Made by a program: the position numbers and the translations under genes. Below, in pieces: positions 39,508 to 47,609 of a stretch of DNA of 64,000 nucleotides (position 1 is the first letter of the stretch; the number at the start of each line of letters is the position of its first letter). The notes beneath the pieces were generated by a model that saw nothing but the letters and a program-made list of their open reading frames with translations, made no database searches and was not told the origin of the DNA. This DNA is from Rhizobium halophilum (GTDB lineage: Bacteria; Pseudomonadota; Alphaproteobacteria; Rhizobiales; Rhizobiaceae): NCBI RefSeq assembly GCF_021648825.1, contig NZ_JAKJHS010000003.1:124001-188000 (forward strand). Reading direction: 5' to 3'.

Positions 39508-39535
39508 CCTACGCCGGGCGACGGAGCGGCGTTAC
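39508..39535 (-). promoter_or_regulatory. ECF-sigma-type promoter of the bufferin operon
   Basis: On the minus strand GTAACG (39530-39535), exactly 16 bp, CGTAGG (39508-39513). The same boxes and spacing occur before the divergent ECF sigma gene. The predicted start lies about 38 nt before the bufA ATG. GTAAC-type -35 boxes are typical of ECF factors, including Caulobacter SigF. Confidence 0.75.
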
Positions 39536-39658
39536 AGCGCGGAGCACGATTTTTTTCTGAGCCGGCCGGACTTGTCGGTGAAGGGCAGCGGCGAGCACAT
39601 GGCATTGTTGTGGTAGAAACTCTCCGGGGGCGCTTGCGTAAAAAAGATGAAGGCAGGC

Positions 39659-39686
39659 GTAACGATCGACCCATCCTCTGCGTAGG
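39659..39686 (+). promoter_or_regulatory. ECF-sigma-type promoter of the sigma factor gene (autoregulation)
   Basis: GTAACG (39659-39664), 16 bp, CGTAGG (39681-39686), identical in boxes and spacing to the promoter of the divergent bufferin operon. The ATG at 39697 is only 10 nt after the -10, so the mRNA would be nearly leaderless, or a later start (ATG at 39736) is used. Confidence 0.7.
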
Positions 39687-39696
39687 GCTCTACAGA

Positions 39697-40248
39697 ATGA
39701 GTGATCTGGCGCGCGAAGAGCAATGGTCCGCATGGATGCGGGCGGCGATCGGCGGTGATGCGCAGGCGTATCACCGCTTTCTGACGTCGGTCACGCCCCA
39801 TCTGCGGGTCATGGCCCGCCGGCGTTGTGCCCAGTTCGGTGCGCCTGCGAGTGAAGCGGAGGACGTCGTGCAGGAAGTCTTGCTGTCGATCCACCTGAAG
39901 CGCGGCACCTGGGATCCGTCCCGCCCGATTGCACCATGGATATCCATCATGATCCGCAACAAACTGATCGACAGCCTGCGCCGGCGCGGGCGCCATGTGG
40001 ATGTGCCGCTTGAGGATGTCATGGCGGTGCTTGAGATCGATGATCAGAGCCAGACGCAGGAGCGCCTCGATGTCGACCGGATCCTCAAGACGCTGAAGGA
40101 GCCGCAGCGGACCATCGTGCAGGCAATCTCCGTGGAGGGCAGCAGCGTGCGCGAAACGGCAGGACGCGTGAACATGACCGAGGGAGCGGTGCGCGTCGCG
40201 CTGCATCGCGCTCTCAAGGCGCTAAGCCTCACCTATCGGAGCCAATGA
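39697..40248 (+). CDS. ECF RNA polymerase sigma factor, SigF-like
   Basis: A 183-residue ECF sigma factor. Region 2 (about 25-90) contains AEDVVQEVLLSIHLKRGTWDP and the -10-reading PWISIMIRNKLIDSLRRRGR (core IRNKLID). Region 4 (about 120-175) contains LKEPQRTIVQAISVEG and the helix-turn-helix SVRETAGRVNMTEGAVRVALHR (core GAVRVALHR). The DUF1109 gene follows one base later, matching the Caulobacter sigF-nrsF pair that responds to metal stress. A start at 39736 is possible. Regulation of the divergent bufferin operon is inferred from the shared promoter motif. Confidence 0.93.
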   Translation: MSDLAREEQWSAWMRAAIGGDAQAYHRFLTSVTPHLRVMARRRCAQFGAPASEAEDVVQEVLLSIHLKRGTWDPSRPIAPWISIMIRNKLIDSLRRRGRHVDVPLEDVMAVLEIDDQSQTQERLDVDRILKTLKEPQRTIVQAISVEGSSVRETAGRVNMTEGAVRVALHRALKALSLTYRSQ

Positions 40249-40249
40249 C

Positions 40250-40885
40250 GTGAAGACAGACGAACTCATCAACATGCTGTCCGAGGATTCCACCGTCCGC
40301 TTCCGGCTCGGCCATGCACTGACGCTGGCCTTCGTCGCCGCCATCCTGCTGGCGGGTACGCTGTTCTTTGCCCTGATGGGCTTTCGGCCGGACATCGAGA
40401 CGGCCCTCACCAGCCTGCGCTTTGTGTTCAAGCTGCTGGTGACGATCGTTTTCTTCCTGGTGGCAGCAAACCTGATGGTTCGCATCGGCCGTCCGGGCGT
40501 CCGGGTTCTTCCGTGGGAGCTGGCGCTGCTGCTGGTGCCTGTCCTGATGACCGTCTCCGTGCTGGCGGAACTTGCGGTGCTCCCGGCAGGAGACTGGGCG
40601 GCGCAGATGATCGGGCACAACGCACACGAATGCCTATCGCTGATCCCGCTTCTGTCGACGGGACCGCTGGCGGCCTTCATCCTCGCACTTCGCCAAAGTG
40701 CCCCGGAAAACCCCGGCCGCGCCGGCGCAGTGGCAGGACTTGCGGCGGGCGGCATCGCCGCAGCCTTTTACGCCTCCAACTGCACGGACGACAGCCCGCT
40801 CTTTGTGGCCCTCTGGTACACGGTGGCAATCGGTATTGTTACCGGTGCCGGCTATCTTGCCGGCCGTCGCTGGCTCGCCTGGTAG
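40250..40885 (+). CDS. NrsF-type DUF1109 membrane anti-sigma factor
   Basis: A 211-residue DUF1109 protein with six predicted transmembrane helices. Two cysteines, C128 (HNAHECLSLIP) and C178 (YASNCTDDSP), lie 50 residues apart. That matches the two conserved cysteines needed for metal-stress release of SigF by NrsF in Caulobacter. It begins with GTG one base after the sigma stop, so synthesis is coupled. It should hold the sigma factor at the membrane until the thiols react with metal or oxidant. Confidence 0.9.
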   Translation: MKTDELINMLSEDSTVRFRLGHALTLAFVAAILLAGTLFFALMGFRPDIETALTSLRFVFKLLVTIVFFLVAANLMVRIGRPGVRVLPWELALLLVPVLMTVSVLAELAVLPAGDWAAQMIGHNAHECLSLIPLLSTGPLAAFILALRQSAPENPGRAGAVAGLAAGGIAAAFYASNCTDDSPLFVALWYTVAIGIVTGAGYLAGRRWLAW

Positions 40886-40893
40886 GTCAACCA

Positions 40894-40945
40894 GCCGCTT
40901 GAGAAGCGGCAACAAAAAAGGCGGCTCGAGAGCCGCCCTTTTCGT
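40894..40945. terminator. Bidirectional terminator between nrsF-like gene and rplS
   Basis: Two hairpins. GCCGCTT-GAG-AAGCGGC (40894-40910) comes first, then GGCGGCT-CGAG-AGCCGCC (40920-40937) with AAAAAA on its left and CTTTT on its right. The second works in both directions and is strongest for rplS (six T on the minus strand). Confidence 0.85.
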
Positions 40946-40961
40946 GTTCCTGTGAGGAGGC

Positions 40962-41495
40962 TTATTCTGCCGAGCCCTCAGCAGCCTTTGCTTCTTCTGC
41001 GGCCTTTGCCTCGGCGGCGTCAGCTGCTGCCTTCTCGGCAGCAAGCGCCTGAGCTGCTGCGACCTTCTCAGCCTCGAGACGCGCCTTTTCCTCGGCGATC
41101 GCGGCGCGCTCTGCTTCGTTCAGCTTGCGTGCGCGGGTGCCGGTGTTCTCGACAATACGAGCCGACTTACCGCGACGGTCGCGAAGGTAGTAAAGCTTTG
41201 CACGACGAACCTTACCACGGCGAACCACTTCGACGCTCTCGACGAGCGGGGAGTAGACAGGGAATACGCGCTCGACGCCTTCGCCGTAGGAGATCTTGCG
41301 AACCGTGAAGCTCTCGTTGATCCCGCCGCCGGAACGTGCGATGCAGACGCCTTCGTATGCCTGGACGCGGGTCCGGGCGCCTTCACGGACGCGAACGTTG
41401 ACGCGAACGGTGTCGCCGGCTTCGAACTCGGGGAGCTTGCGCTGGGCTTCGATCTTGGCGGCCTGTTCGGCTTCCAACTGCTGAATGATGTTCAT
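40962..41495 (-). CDS. rplS: 50S ribosomal protein L19 with long Ala/Glu/Lys tail
   Basis: A 177-residue L19. The first roughly 115 residues are standard ([59 protein letters not shown]). The last roughly 55 form an Ala/Glu/Lys-rich, probably helical tail ([20 protein letters not shown]) absent from E. coli L19. The ATG at 41495 is used; the TTG two codons before is a shadow. In most relatives rplS follows trmD; here a transporter gene separates them. Confidence 0.95.
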   Translation of the reverse strand: MNIIQQLEAEQAAKIEAQRKLPEFEAGDTVRVNVRVREGARTRVQAYEGVCIARSGGGINESFTVRKISYGEGVERVFPVYSPLVESVEVVRRGKVRRAKLYYLRDRRGKSARIVENTGTRARKLNEAERAAIAEEKARLEAEKVAAAQALAAEKAAADAAEAKAAEEAKAAEGSAE

Positions 41496-41783
41496 GGTCA
41501 AACCTCTATATTCTTCTGAAACAGCCAGAGCGCTCGTGTCTGTCCTTCGGTCACGCCTTTAGGCCATGCCTCTGGAGTCTGACCCTTCGGGCCAAGAGCG
41601 GGTTCGCCATTCTTTGTTGCTGGTCGACGGGGATCTCCCCATGTCCGGGTGCGCCAATACACGAAAGAAACTGCTTTGTCATCCCGTCCCGCCCTATTTT
41701 CTAGCGTACCGGAGTGCAACCGACCGTCCTTGTCGACCGTGTGCCATCCCGCTATGTGCACTGCGTCGTCACGGAGGAAGTCA

Positions 41784-42527
41784 ATGACCGTTGCTACTAT
41801 GCTGATGCTTTTCGTTTCAGCCTTTCTCGCCGGTGCGGTCAATGCCATTGCGGGCGGCGGCACGTTTCTGACTTTCGGTGCGCTCACCGTCGCCGGTCTA
41901 CCGCCGATCACCGCCAATGCCACCTCCTCCATCACCCAGTTTCCGGGCTACATCACGTCGACGCTCGCCTACCGCGACGAAATCGCCAAGAGCTGGAGGA
42001 GCGCGATCGCGCTTTCGATCGTCTCGATTGTTGGTGCCGTCGGCGGCTCGCTGCTGCTTCTATCCCTCGACAACCCGTCCTTTCGGCAGATCGTCCCATG
42101 GCTGCTGGCGGCAGCAACGATCATCTTCGCCGCCGGGCCATGGCTGAAGCCGAAGGCGTCGGCGGAGCGGCCGGTCAATTCGCCGCTCAGCGTCATCGCG
42201 CAGTTCTTCACCTCGATCTATGGCGGCTTCTTCGGCGCCGGCATGGGAATCATGATGCTCGCCGTGCTGGGGATCACCTCCGGCGGCACCTACCATCACC
42301 TCAATGCGCTGAAGAACCTGCTGTCGATCCTGATCGCTGCCGTCGCCATCGTGATCTTCGTCTCCGGCGGCGTCGTCGCCTGGCTGCAGGCCCTGGTGAT
42401 GATCCCGGGCGTGGCACTGGGCGGCTATGCCGGCGTCTGGATGGCGCGACGTGTTTCGCAGACGGTGATGCGGGTCATCGTTGTCGGTGTCGGGATCGCT
42501 TTGACCGCCTACTACTTCATCTATTGA
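41784..42527 (+). CDS. TSUP (TauE/SafE) family membrane transporter
   Basis: A 247-residue membrane protein with seven or eight transmembrane helices. The TSUP repeats are visible: FLAGAVNAIAGGGTFLTFGAL and, in the second half, TSIYGGFFGAGMGIMMLAVL. TSUP members move sulfite, sulfonates or related anions; the substrate here is unknown. GGAGGAAG lies before the ATG at 41784. It sits on the opposite strand between trmD/DUF4260 and rplS, splitting a normally continuous ribosomal block. Confidence 0.9.
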   Translation: MTVATMLMLFVSAFLAGAVNAIAGGGTFLTFGALTVAGLPPITANATSSITQFPGYITSTLAYRDEIAKSWRSAIALSIVSIVGAVGGSLLLLSLDNPSFRQIVPWLLAAATIIFAAGPWLKPKASAERPVNSPLSVIAQFFTSIYGGFFGAGMGIMMLAVLGITSGGTYHHLNALKNLLSILIAAVAIVIFVSGGVVAWLQALVMIPGVALGGYAGVWMARRVSQTVMRVIVVGVGIALTAYYFIY

Positions 42528-42879
42528 GCGACCTGCCGATGCGCCCGAGGTGAGTGTCGGCAAAGCCGCTTTCGTACTTCAGGCCGTAGCCGAGCGCCCT
42601 GTCCAGGGCGATGTGGAAGGTCCAGATGAGGGCGATGGGAACGGCGAGGCTCCAGCCTGCGGCATAGCCTGCCGCCGACAGCAGGCCGACGCTGATGAAG
42701 CTGTGGAAGGTGTTGTAGCCGATCGCCCCGGCGCGCAGGCCAAAGACATAGGCCAGCATCGAGATGTCCGGTGCCAGGACGAGCAGCAGGAACAATCCCC
42801 AGCCGTCGCCCCACTGCCAGTAGGCGCCCAGGGCCAGGAGCGCGATCGCAAGGTTCTCGAGCCGGAGTAGCAGCGTCAT
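42517..42879 (-). CDS. DUF4260 family membrane protein
   Basis: A 120-residue protein with four predicted transmembrane helices and the DUF4260 features LAPDISMLAYVFG, GYNTFHSFI and HIALDRALGYGLKY. Function unknown. Its start codon overlaps the trmD stop (ATGA) and its 3' end overlaps the convergent TSUP gene by 11 bp, so it is squeezed between the two. Confidence 0.88.
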   Translation of the reverse strand: MTLLLRLENLAIALLALGAYWQWGDGWGLFLLLVLAPDISMLAYVFGLRAGAIGYNTFHSFISVGLLSAAGYAAGWSLAVPIALIWTFHIALDRALGYGLKYESGFADTHLGRIGRSLNR

Positions 42880-43571
42880 CAGGTTTTCGCCGAACCATCC
42901 AGGAGGTCAGGGCGGCGTTCCGCCGTCAGCTTCAGCGCCTGCTCCCGCCGCCACCGATCGATTTCTGCATGATTTCCAGACGTCAACACGGCCGGGATCT
43001 CGCGGCCTTCGAAGACCTGCGGTCGCGTGTAATGCGGATATTCGAGCAGCCCGTCCTCGAAGCTCTCATGCGTACCGGAAAGTGCATTGCCCATCACGCC
43101 CGGGAGAATGCGCACGACGGCATCGAGCAGCGTCAATGCCGCCGGTTCTCCGCCGGAGAGAATGTAGTCGCCGATCGAGACCTCTTCGAGCTGGCGTGCC
43201 TCGATCACGCGCTGATCCACCCCCTCAAAGCGGCCGCAGACGATCACGACGCCCTCCCCGGTTGCCAACTCGCGAACCCGCTTCTGGGTAAGCGGCCTGC
43301 CGCGCGGGCTCATCAGCAGCCGAGGCCGATGATCGTCAGCCGAGATATGATCGATCGCCTTTGCCAGGATGTCGGGCTTAAGCACCATGCCCGCGCCGCC
43401 GCCGGCCGGCGTGTCATCCACCGTGCGATGGCGATCCTCGGCCAAGTCGCGGATCTGCACAGGCTCGATCGCCCATTGCCCGCGCTCCAGTGCCTTTCCG
43501 GCAAGCGAATGGCCGAGGTGGCCTGGAAACATCTCCGGGTAGAGGGTCAGGATGGTGGCGCGAAAGGTCAT
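42879..43571 (-). CDS. trmD: tRNA (guanine-N1)-methyltransferase
   Basis: A 230-residue SPOUT methyltransferase that makes m1G37. It has the opening [31 protein letters not shown], and the SAM-binding trefoil knot region [14 protein letters not shown]. It follows rimM by 6 bp. TrmD is essential in most bacteria for reading-frame maintenance. Confidence 0.97.
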   Translation of the reverse strand: MTFRATILTLYPEMFPGHLGHSLAGKALERGQWAIEPVQIRDLAEDRHRTVDDTPAGGGAGMVLKPDILAKAIDHISADDHRPRLLMSPRGRPLTQKRVRELATGEGVVIVCGRFEGVDQRVIEARQLEEVSIGDYILSGGEPAALTLLDAVVRILPGVMGNALSGTHESFEDGLLEYPHYTRPQVFEGREIPAVLTSGNHAEIDRWRREQALKLTAERRPDLLDGSAKT

Positions 43572-43577
43572 CTTGAA

Positions 43578-44144
43578 CTACCGGCCGCGGCCTTTGGGCG
43601 GAATTCGATCGTCCTTCTCGCCTGGATCATCGATCAGGCCCGCCGCCCGTGGATCGATCAGGATGCGCCCCCCTTCCAGATCGATTTCCAGCACGGCCGC
43701 CTCCGAGAAGGGAATGAGCGTCGGGCGACGTCCAGGGCCCTTCAGCTCCAGAAGGTCGCCGGCGCCGAAGTCGTAGACGCCGCTCACGGTGCCGTAGCTC
43801 TTGCCTGTCTCGTCGATAGCCTCGAGCCCCTCGAGGTCGGCATAATAGAACTCATCGTCGTCCAGCTCGTCGTCAGGCAGGTTCTCGCGCTCGATGAAGA
43901 GCTCCAGCCCATTCAAAGCTTCGGCGGCATTGCGGTCGTTGATGCCGCGGAAACGGACGATGACGATGGTCTTCGCCTCCCGGATCTCCAGGATCTCGAA
44001 CATGCGGCCATCTGCGCTATGCAGCTTGCCGTAATCACCGAGGGCCAAGGGGTCGTCTGTATAGGAACGAACCCGCACTTCTCCACGCAGTCCTTGCGCG
44101 GCGCCGATGGTCGCCATCAGGATCGGATTCTGGAGCTTGCCCAT
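43578..44144 (-). CDS. rimM: Ribosome maturation factor RimM
   Basis: A 188-residue RimM. The N-terminal beta-barrel domain has the family core [19 protein letters not shown]. The C-terminal PRC barrel has [21 protein letters not shown] and [14 protein letters not shown]. It helps mature the 30S head by binding S19. The start at 44144 ([14 protein letters not shown]) is family-like, and the 26 codons before it are not. Confidence 0.95.
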   Translation of the reverse strand: MGKLQNPILMATIGAAQGLRGEVRVRSYTDDPLALGDYGKLHSADGRMFEILEIREAKTIVIVRFRGINDRNAAEALNGLELFIERENLPDDELDDDEFYYADLEGLEAIDETGKSYGTVSGVYDFGAGDLLELKGPGRRPTLIPFSEAAVLEIDLEGGRILIDPRAAGLIDDPGEKDDRIPPKGRGR

Positions 44145-44264
44145 ACGTGCCTCGTCCCGCAACATTGCGTGGCGCGCTTTTACCCACAGCGCGCATAAAT
44201 GAAAACACAAAACGGGCGGCACGTCGCCGTGCCGCCCGTCGTCCGCTGTCAGAGCGGTTTAAAA

Positions 44265-44639
44265 TTATTCCGCAGCAGCTTCGGCTGCAGCAGCCTTGGC
44301 GTCTTCTTCGCGCTGGGCGCGCTCGGCGGCACGCTCCTGAGCCCTCTTGCCGGGCTTTGCCTTTTCCGGATTGTTGCGGGCTTCGCGCTGCGCAACGCCG
44401 GCATCGGCGAGAAAGCGCAGGACGCGATCGGTCGGCTGCGCACCCTTGGCAATCCATTCCTGGATGCGCTCGATGTTCAGCTCGACGCGCTTTTCATTGT
44501 CCTTCGGCAGCATCGGGTTCCACGAACCGAGCTTCTCCAGGAAACGACCGTCGCGCGGGGCGCGGGCGTCGGCAACGACCACGTGGTAGTATGGGCGCTT
44601 CTTGGAACCACCACGGGCGAGACGAATCTTCAGGGACAT
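44265..44639 (-). CDS. rpsP: 30S ribosomal protein S16 with Ala-rich tail
   Basis: A 124-residue S16, longer than the E. coli protein (82). The core is standard ([35 protein letters not shown]). From about residue 85 an Ala/Glu/Arg/Lys tail follows ([20 protein letters not shown]), similar in style to the L19 tail in this window. It lies between the chorismate mutase and rimM genes. Confidence 0.97.
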   Translation of the reverse strand: MSLKIRLARGGSKKRPYYHVVVADARAPRDGRFLEKLGSWNPMLPKDNEKRVELNIERIQEWIAKGAQPTDRVLRFLADAGVAQREARNNPEKAKPGKRAQERAAERAQREEDAKAAAAEAAAE

Positions 44640-44678
44640 CTTGTTACTCCTTCAAGTCTTTTGTCGGTTTGCCTGATC

Positions 44679-44993
44679 TCAGGCGGGTTGTTTCATACCG
44701 CCGTGTTCGGCGGCGATGGCTTCATGATGCCGGATGACTTCCTTGATGACGAAGTTCAGGAACTTCTCGGCGAAATCCGGGTCCAGATGAGCATCCTTCG
44801 CCAGGCGGCGGAGGCGTTCGATCTGGTATTCTTCGCGCGCCGGGTCGGCCGGCGGCAAATCGTACTGGGCCTTCAGGAGGCCGACTTCCTTGGTGCAGCG
44901 GAAGCGTTCGGCGAGCATGTGCACCAGCGCCGCGTCGATGTTGTCGATCGACTGCCGATAGCTTGCGAGCTTCTGCTTGACGTCCTCGGCCAT
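44679..44993 (-). CDS. Chorismate mutase (AroQ type)
   Basis: A 104-residue all-helical AroQ-class chorismate mutase that converts chorismate to prephenate for Phe/Tyr synthesis. The pattern LASYRQSIDNIDAALVHMLAERF, with its Arg and Asp, and the KAQYDLPPADPAREEYQ region are typical. It sits between ffh and rpsP in the targeting/translation operon, a placement found in rhizobia. Starts 12 bp after the ffh stop. Confidence 0.92.
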   Translation of the reverse strand: MAEDVKQKLASYRQSIDNIDAALVHMLAERFRCTKEVGLLKAQYDLPPADPAREEYQIERLRRLAKDAHLDPDFAEKFLNFVIKEVIRHHEAIAAEHGGMKQPA

Positions 44994-45005
44994 GGTTCCC
45001 CCTCT

Positions 45006-46568
45006 TTACTTCTTCTTCGGCAGGCCGGGCAGACCCGGGAAGCCGCCGCCGCCGAGGCCCGGCAAACCACCACCACCCATGCCCGGCATGGAGCCCGGCT
45101 TGAAGCCTGCGGCTTCCGCCTGCTTCTGCAGTGCTTCGAGCTGCTTCGGATCGAGCTTGGAAAGGTCGGGCATGCCGCCCATTCCCCCCATGCCGCCGCC
45201 CATGCCACCAAGGCCCATCTTGCCGGCAAGGCCGCCCATCATCTGCTTCATCATGCCGCCGCCTTTGCCCTTGCCGCCCATGGCTTTCATCATGTCGGCC
45301 ATCTGGCGATGCATTTTCAGGAGCTTGTTGATCTCGGCAGCGTCGGTGCCGGAACCGGCGGCGATGCGCTTCTTGCGGGAGTGCTTCAGAATATCCGGAT
45401 TGGCGCGTTCCGCCTTGGTCATAGACGAGATGATGGCGATCTGGCGGTCGAACACCTTGTCGCTCATGCCGGATGCGGCGAGCTTGTCCTTCATGCCGGC
45501 CATGCCGGGCATCATGCCCATGATCCCGCCCATGCCGCCGAGCGACTTCATCTGGCGCAACTGGTCGGCCAGATCATTCAGATCGAACTTGCCCTTGGCC
45601 ATCTTCTCGGCCATGGCGCGCGCCTTTTCGGCGTCGATGTTCTCCGCGGCCTTTTCAACGAGCGAGACGATGTCGCCCATGCCGAGGATGCGGTCGGCGA
45701 TGCGGCGGGGGTGGAATTCCTCCACCTCCGTCATTTTCTCGCCGGTCCCGATCAGCTTGATGGGCTTGCCGGTCACGGCACGCATGGAAAGGGCGGCACC
45801 GCCACGGCCATCGCCGTCCATGCGGGTCAGGACCAGGCCGGTGATGCCGACGCGTTCGTCGAAATTGCGGGCAAGGTTGACGGCATCCTGACCGGTCAGC
45901 GCGTCGGCGACCAGCAGGATCTCGTGCGGATTGGCGCGCCGCTTGATCTCGGCCATCTCGGCCATCAGCGGCTCGTCGATATGGGTGCGGCCGGCGGTAT
46001 CGAGGATGACGACGTCGTGGCCGCCGAGCTTGGCTGCCTGCACGGCGCGCGCAGAAATGTCGGTTGGCGACTGGCCGGCAATGATTGGCAGCGTGTCGAT
46101 GCCCGTCTGCACGCCCAACTGGCGAAGCTGTTCCTGGGCGGCAGGGCGGCGCGTGTCGAGCGACGCCATCAGCACCTTCTTGCGGTCGCGATCCGTCAGC
46201 CGCTTGGCGATCTTGCCGGTGGTCGTGGTCTTGCCCGAGCCCTGGAGGCCGACCATCATGATGACGACGGGGGCAGGTGCATGCAGGTCGATGCCGACGC
46301 CTTCGGCGCCCAGCATCTCGACCAGTTCGTCATGGACGATCTTGACGACCATCTGGCCGGGCTTGATCGACTTCACGACATCGGCGCCGACGGCCTTCTC
46401 GCGCACGCGGTCGGTGAAGGATCGGACGACCTCAAGCGCCACGTCCGCTTCCAGCAGCGCACGACGAACCTCGCGCAGCGCTGCGGAGACATCCGCCTCG
46501 GAGAGCGCGCCACGGCCGGTCAGTCCATTCAGGATGGAGCCAAGACGGTCCTGGAGGTTTTCAAACAT
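45006..46568 (-). CDS. ffh: Signal recognition particle protein Ffh
   Basis: A 520-residue SRP54 GTPase. It has N-domain helices (1-90), G domain motifs GLQGSGKTTTTGKIA (about 108), DTAGRTHID and TRMDGDGRGGAAL, and the methionine-rich M domain (about 300-440). A Gly/Met/Pro-rich tail (GGMGGMGGMPDL and onward) ends in PKKK. It delivers nascent membrane proteins to FtsY, also encoded in this window. First gene of the ffh-CM-rpsP-rimM-trmD operon. Confidence 0.97.
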   Translation of the reverse strand: MFENLQDRLGSILNGLTGRGALSEADVSAALREVRRALLEADVALEVVRSFTDRVREKAVGADVVKSIKPGQMVVKIVHDELVEMLGAEGVGIDLHAPAPVVIMMVGLQGSGKTTTTGKIAKRLTDRDRKKVLMASLDTRRPAAQEQLRQLGVQTGIDTLPIIAGQSPTDISARAVQAAKLGGHDVVILDTAGRTHIDEPLMAEMAEIKRRANPHEILLVADALTGQDAVNLARNFDERVGITGLVLTRMDGDGRGGAALSMRAVTGKPIKLIGTGEKMTEVEEFHPRRIADRILGMGDIVSLVEKAAENIDAEKARAMAEKMAKGKFDLNDLADQLRQMKSLGGMGGIMGMMPGMAGMKDKLAASGMSDKVFDRQIAIISSMTKAERANPDILKHSRKKRIAAGSGTDAAEINKLLKMHRQMADMMKAMGGKGKGGGMMKQMMGGLAGKMGLGGMGGGMGGMGGMPDLSKLDPKQLEALQKQAEAAGFKPGSMPGMGGGGLPGLGGGGFPGLPGLPKKK

Positions 46569-46875
46569 CGTGTCTTCCTTCTTCGCTTCCGGGGGATCCC
46601 AGAAACGTCGTCATCCCGACCGGCAAAAGCAAGACGCCCGAGAACGAGCAAAGCCAAAAAGCACCCGAGGGCGCATCGCGCTGTCGGGTGTTGACCTCCG
46701 GGCTCAGTATCATCGGCCCCGGTCGGCGGCTCCAAGTCTTGTCACTTGTCAGCAGATGCGGGCGATAAACAGGAAAAGGGCACGGAAGTCAAGGGATGGG
46801 GAATCAGACCAGAGCTTGCGCGAATATTCCTTATGCCTATATTGAATATTCACCCTTATGGAAGGCAGTGACGCG
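46569..46875. promoter_or_regulatory. Divergent region ffh / vapBC with two GAATATTC operator-like boxes
   Basis: 307 bp between divergent genes. The right end holds two copies of the perfect palindrome GAATATTC at 46822-46829 and 46844-46851. They flank a -10-like TATATT (46838-46843), with a TTGCGC at 46817-46822 as a possible -35 (15-bp spacer). The arrangement fits a VapB(C) operator for autoregulation. The left 240 bp carry an inverted pattern near 46660-46690 and the ffh promoter, which I cannot place. Confidence 0.6.
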
Positions 46876-47121
46876 ATGTCTCTCTATATTCGCGATGCCA
46901 AGGTCAACGAGCTCGCAGATGAGCTAATGCACCGGCTTGGCACAAAGACAAAGACGGAAGCCGTGCGGGTGGCGCTCGAGAACGAACTCAAGCGCTCTGG
47001 CGAGGAGTTGACGCTGGAAGAGCGGGTGCGAAAGATCCAGGATCGCGTGGCAAGCAGAATGGGGCCGCATCCGGTGGAATTTGACGAGAAAGCCTACATG
47101 GACGAGATGTGGGACGACTGA
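46876..47121 (+). CDS. vapB: VapB-type antitoxin
   Basis: An 81-residue antitoxin of the VapB / PSK-operon transcription factor type. The N-terminal DNA-binding ribbon-helix-helix begins MSLYIRDAKVNELADEL and continues TKTEAVRVALENEL. The C-terminus is acidic (VEFDEKAYMDEMWDD) and should wrap the toxin. The in-frame ATG at 46858 is possible but less family-like. The stop overlaps the toxin start (TGATG), so translation is coupled. Confidence 0.9.
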   Translation: MSLYIRDAKVNELADELMHRLGTKTKTEAVRVALENELKRSGEELTLEERVRKIQDRVASRMGPHPVEFDEKAYMDEMWDD

Positions 47122-47558
47122 TGTTCTTAGATGCTTCTGCAGTTGTCGCAATCATGACCCGAGAGGAGGGGGCAGATGCTCTGCTGGGCAAGATCAAGAT
47201 GTCACAGACCTCTATCTGCTACTCGTCGCTCACTGTCTTCGAAGCCGTCATAGCGATTGCCCGCAAGACATCCATCAGTCTCAATGGTGACCAACGGCCT
47301 ACGCCCCCAAGCGTAATCGCGGACGCGCAAGCTGATGTTAGAGCATTTCTCGAGAACATTGGCGCTGTGGAGGCGCCACTTCCCGCAGGCCTCCACGATA
47401 CCGCTCTTGAAGCCGCGCGAACCTATGGCCGCTTTGTCGGCCATCCTGCTCGCCTCAACTTCGGCGACTGCTTCTCCTATGCCGCGACAAAGGCTTTGAA
47501 GCTGCCGCTTCTCTTCGTCGGCGACGATTTCAGCTATACCGATATCAAGATCGCGTAA
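47121..47558 (+). CDS. vapC: VapC-type PIN-domain toxin
   Basis: A 145-residue PIN-domain ribonuclease. Acidic active-site residues are in MFLDASAVVAIM (Asp4), SSLTVFEAV (Glu), FGDCFSYA (Asp) and VGDDFSYTD (Asp). VapC toxins cleave initiator tRNA or other RNAs when released from VapB. Overlaps vapB by one base. The pair looks intact: no frameshift, all four acidic positions kept. Confidence 0.9.
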   Translation: MFLDASAVVAIMTREEGADALLGKIKMSQTSICYSSLTVFEAVIAIARKTSISLNGDQRPTPPSVIADAQADVRAFLENIGAVEAPLPAGLHDTALEAARTYGRFVGHPARLNFGDCFSYAATKALKLPLLFVGDDFSYTDIKIA

Positions 47559-47609
47559 TTGTGCGGGCGCGGCCTCCCGTTCAGGTGCACAGCCTGCTAC
47601 ACAATCTTC

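Noticed and set aside
41498-41935. 145-codon minus-strand ORF between rplS and the TSUP gene
   Set aside because: It overlaps the TSUP start and most of it lies in the rplS upstream region; the translation shows no recognisable pattern.
44199-46694. 831-codon plus-strand open frame across rpsP and ffh
   Set aside because: Shadow frame opposite ffh; His/Asp/Arg-rich translation typical of antisense GC-rich sequence.
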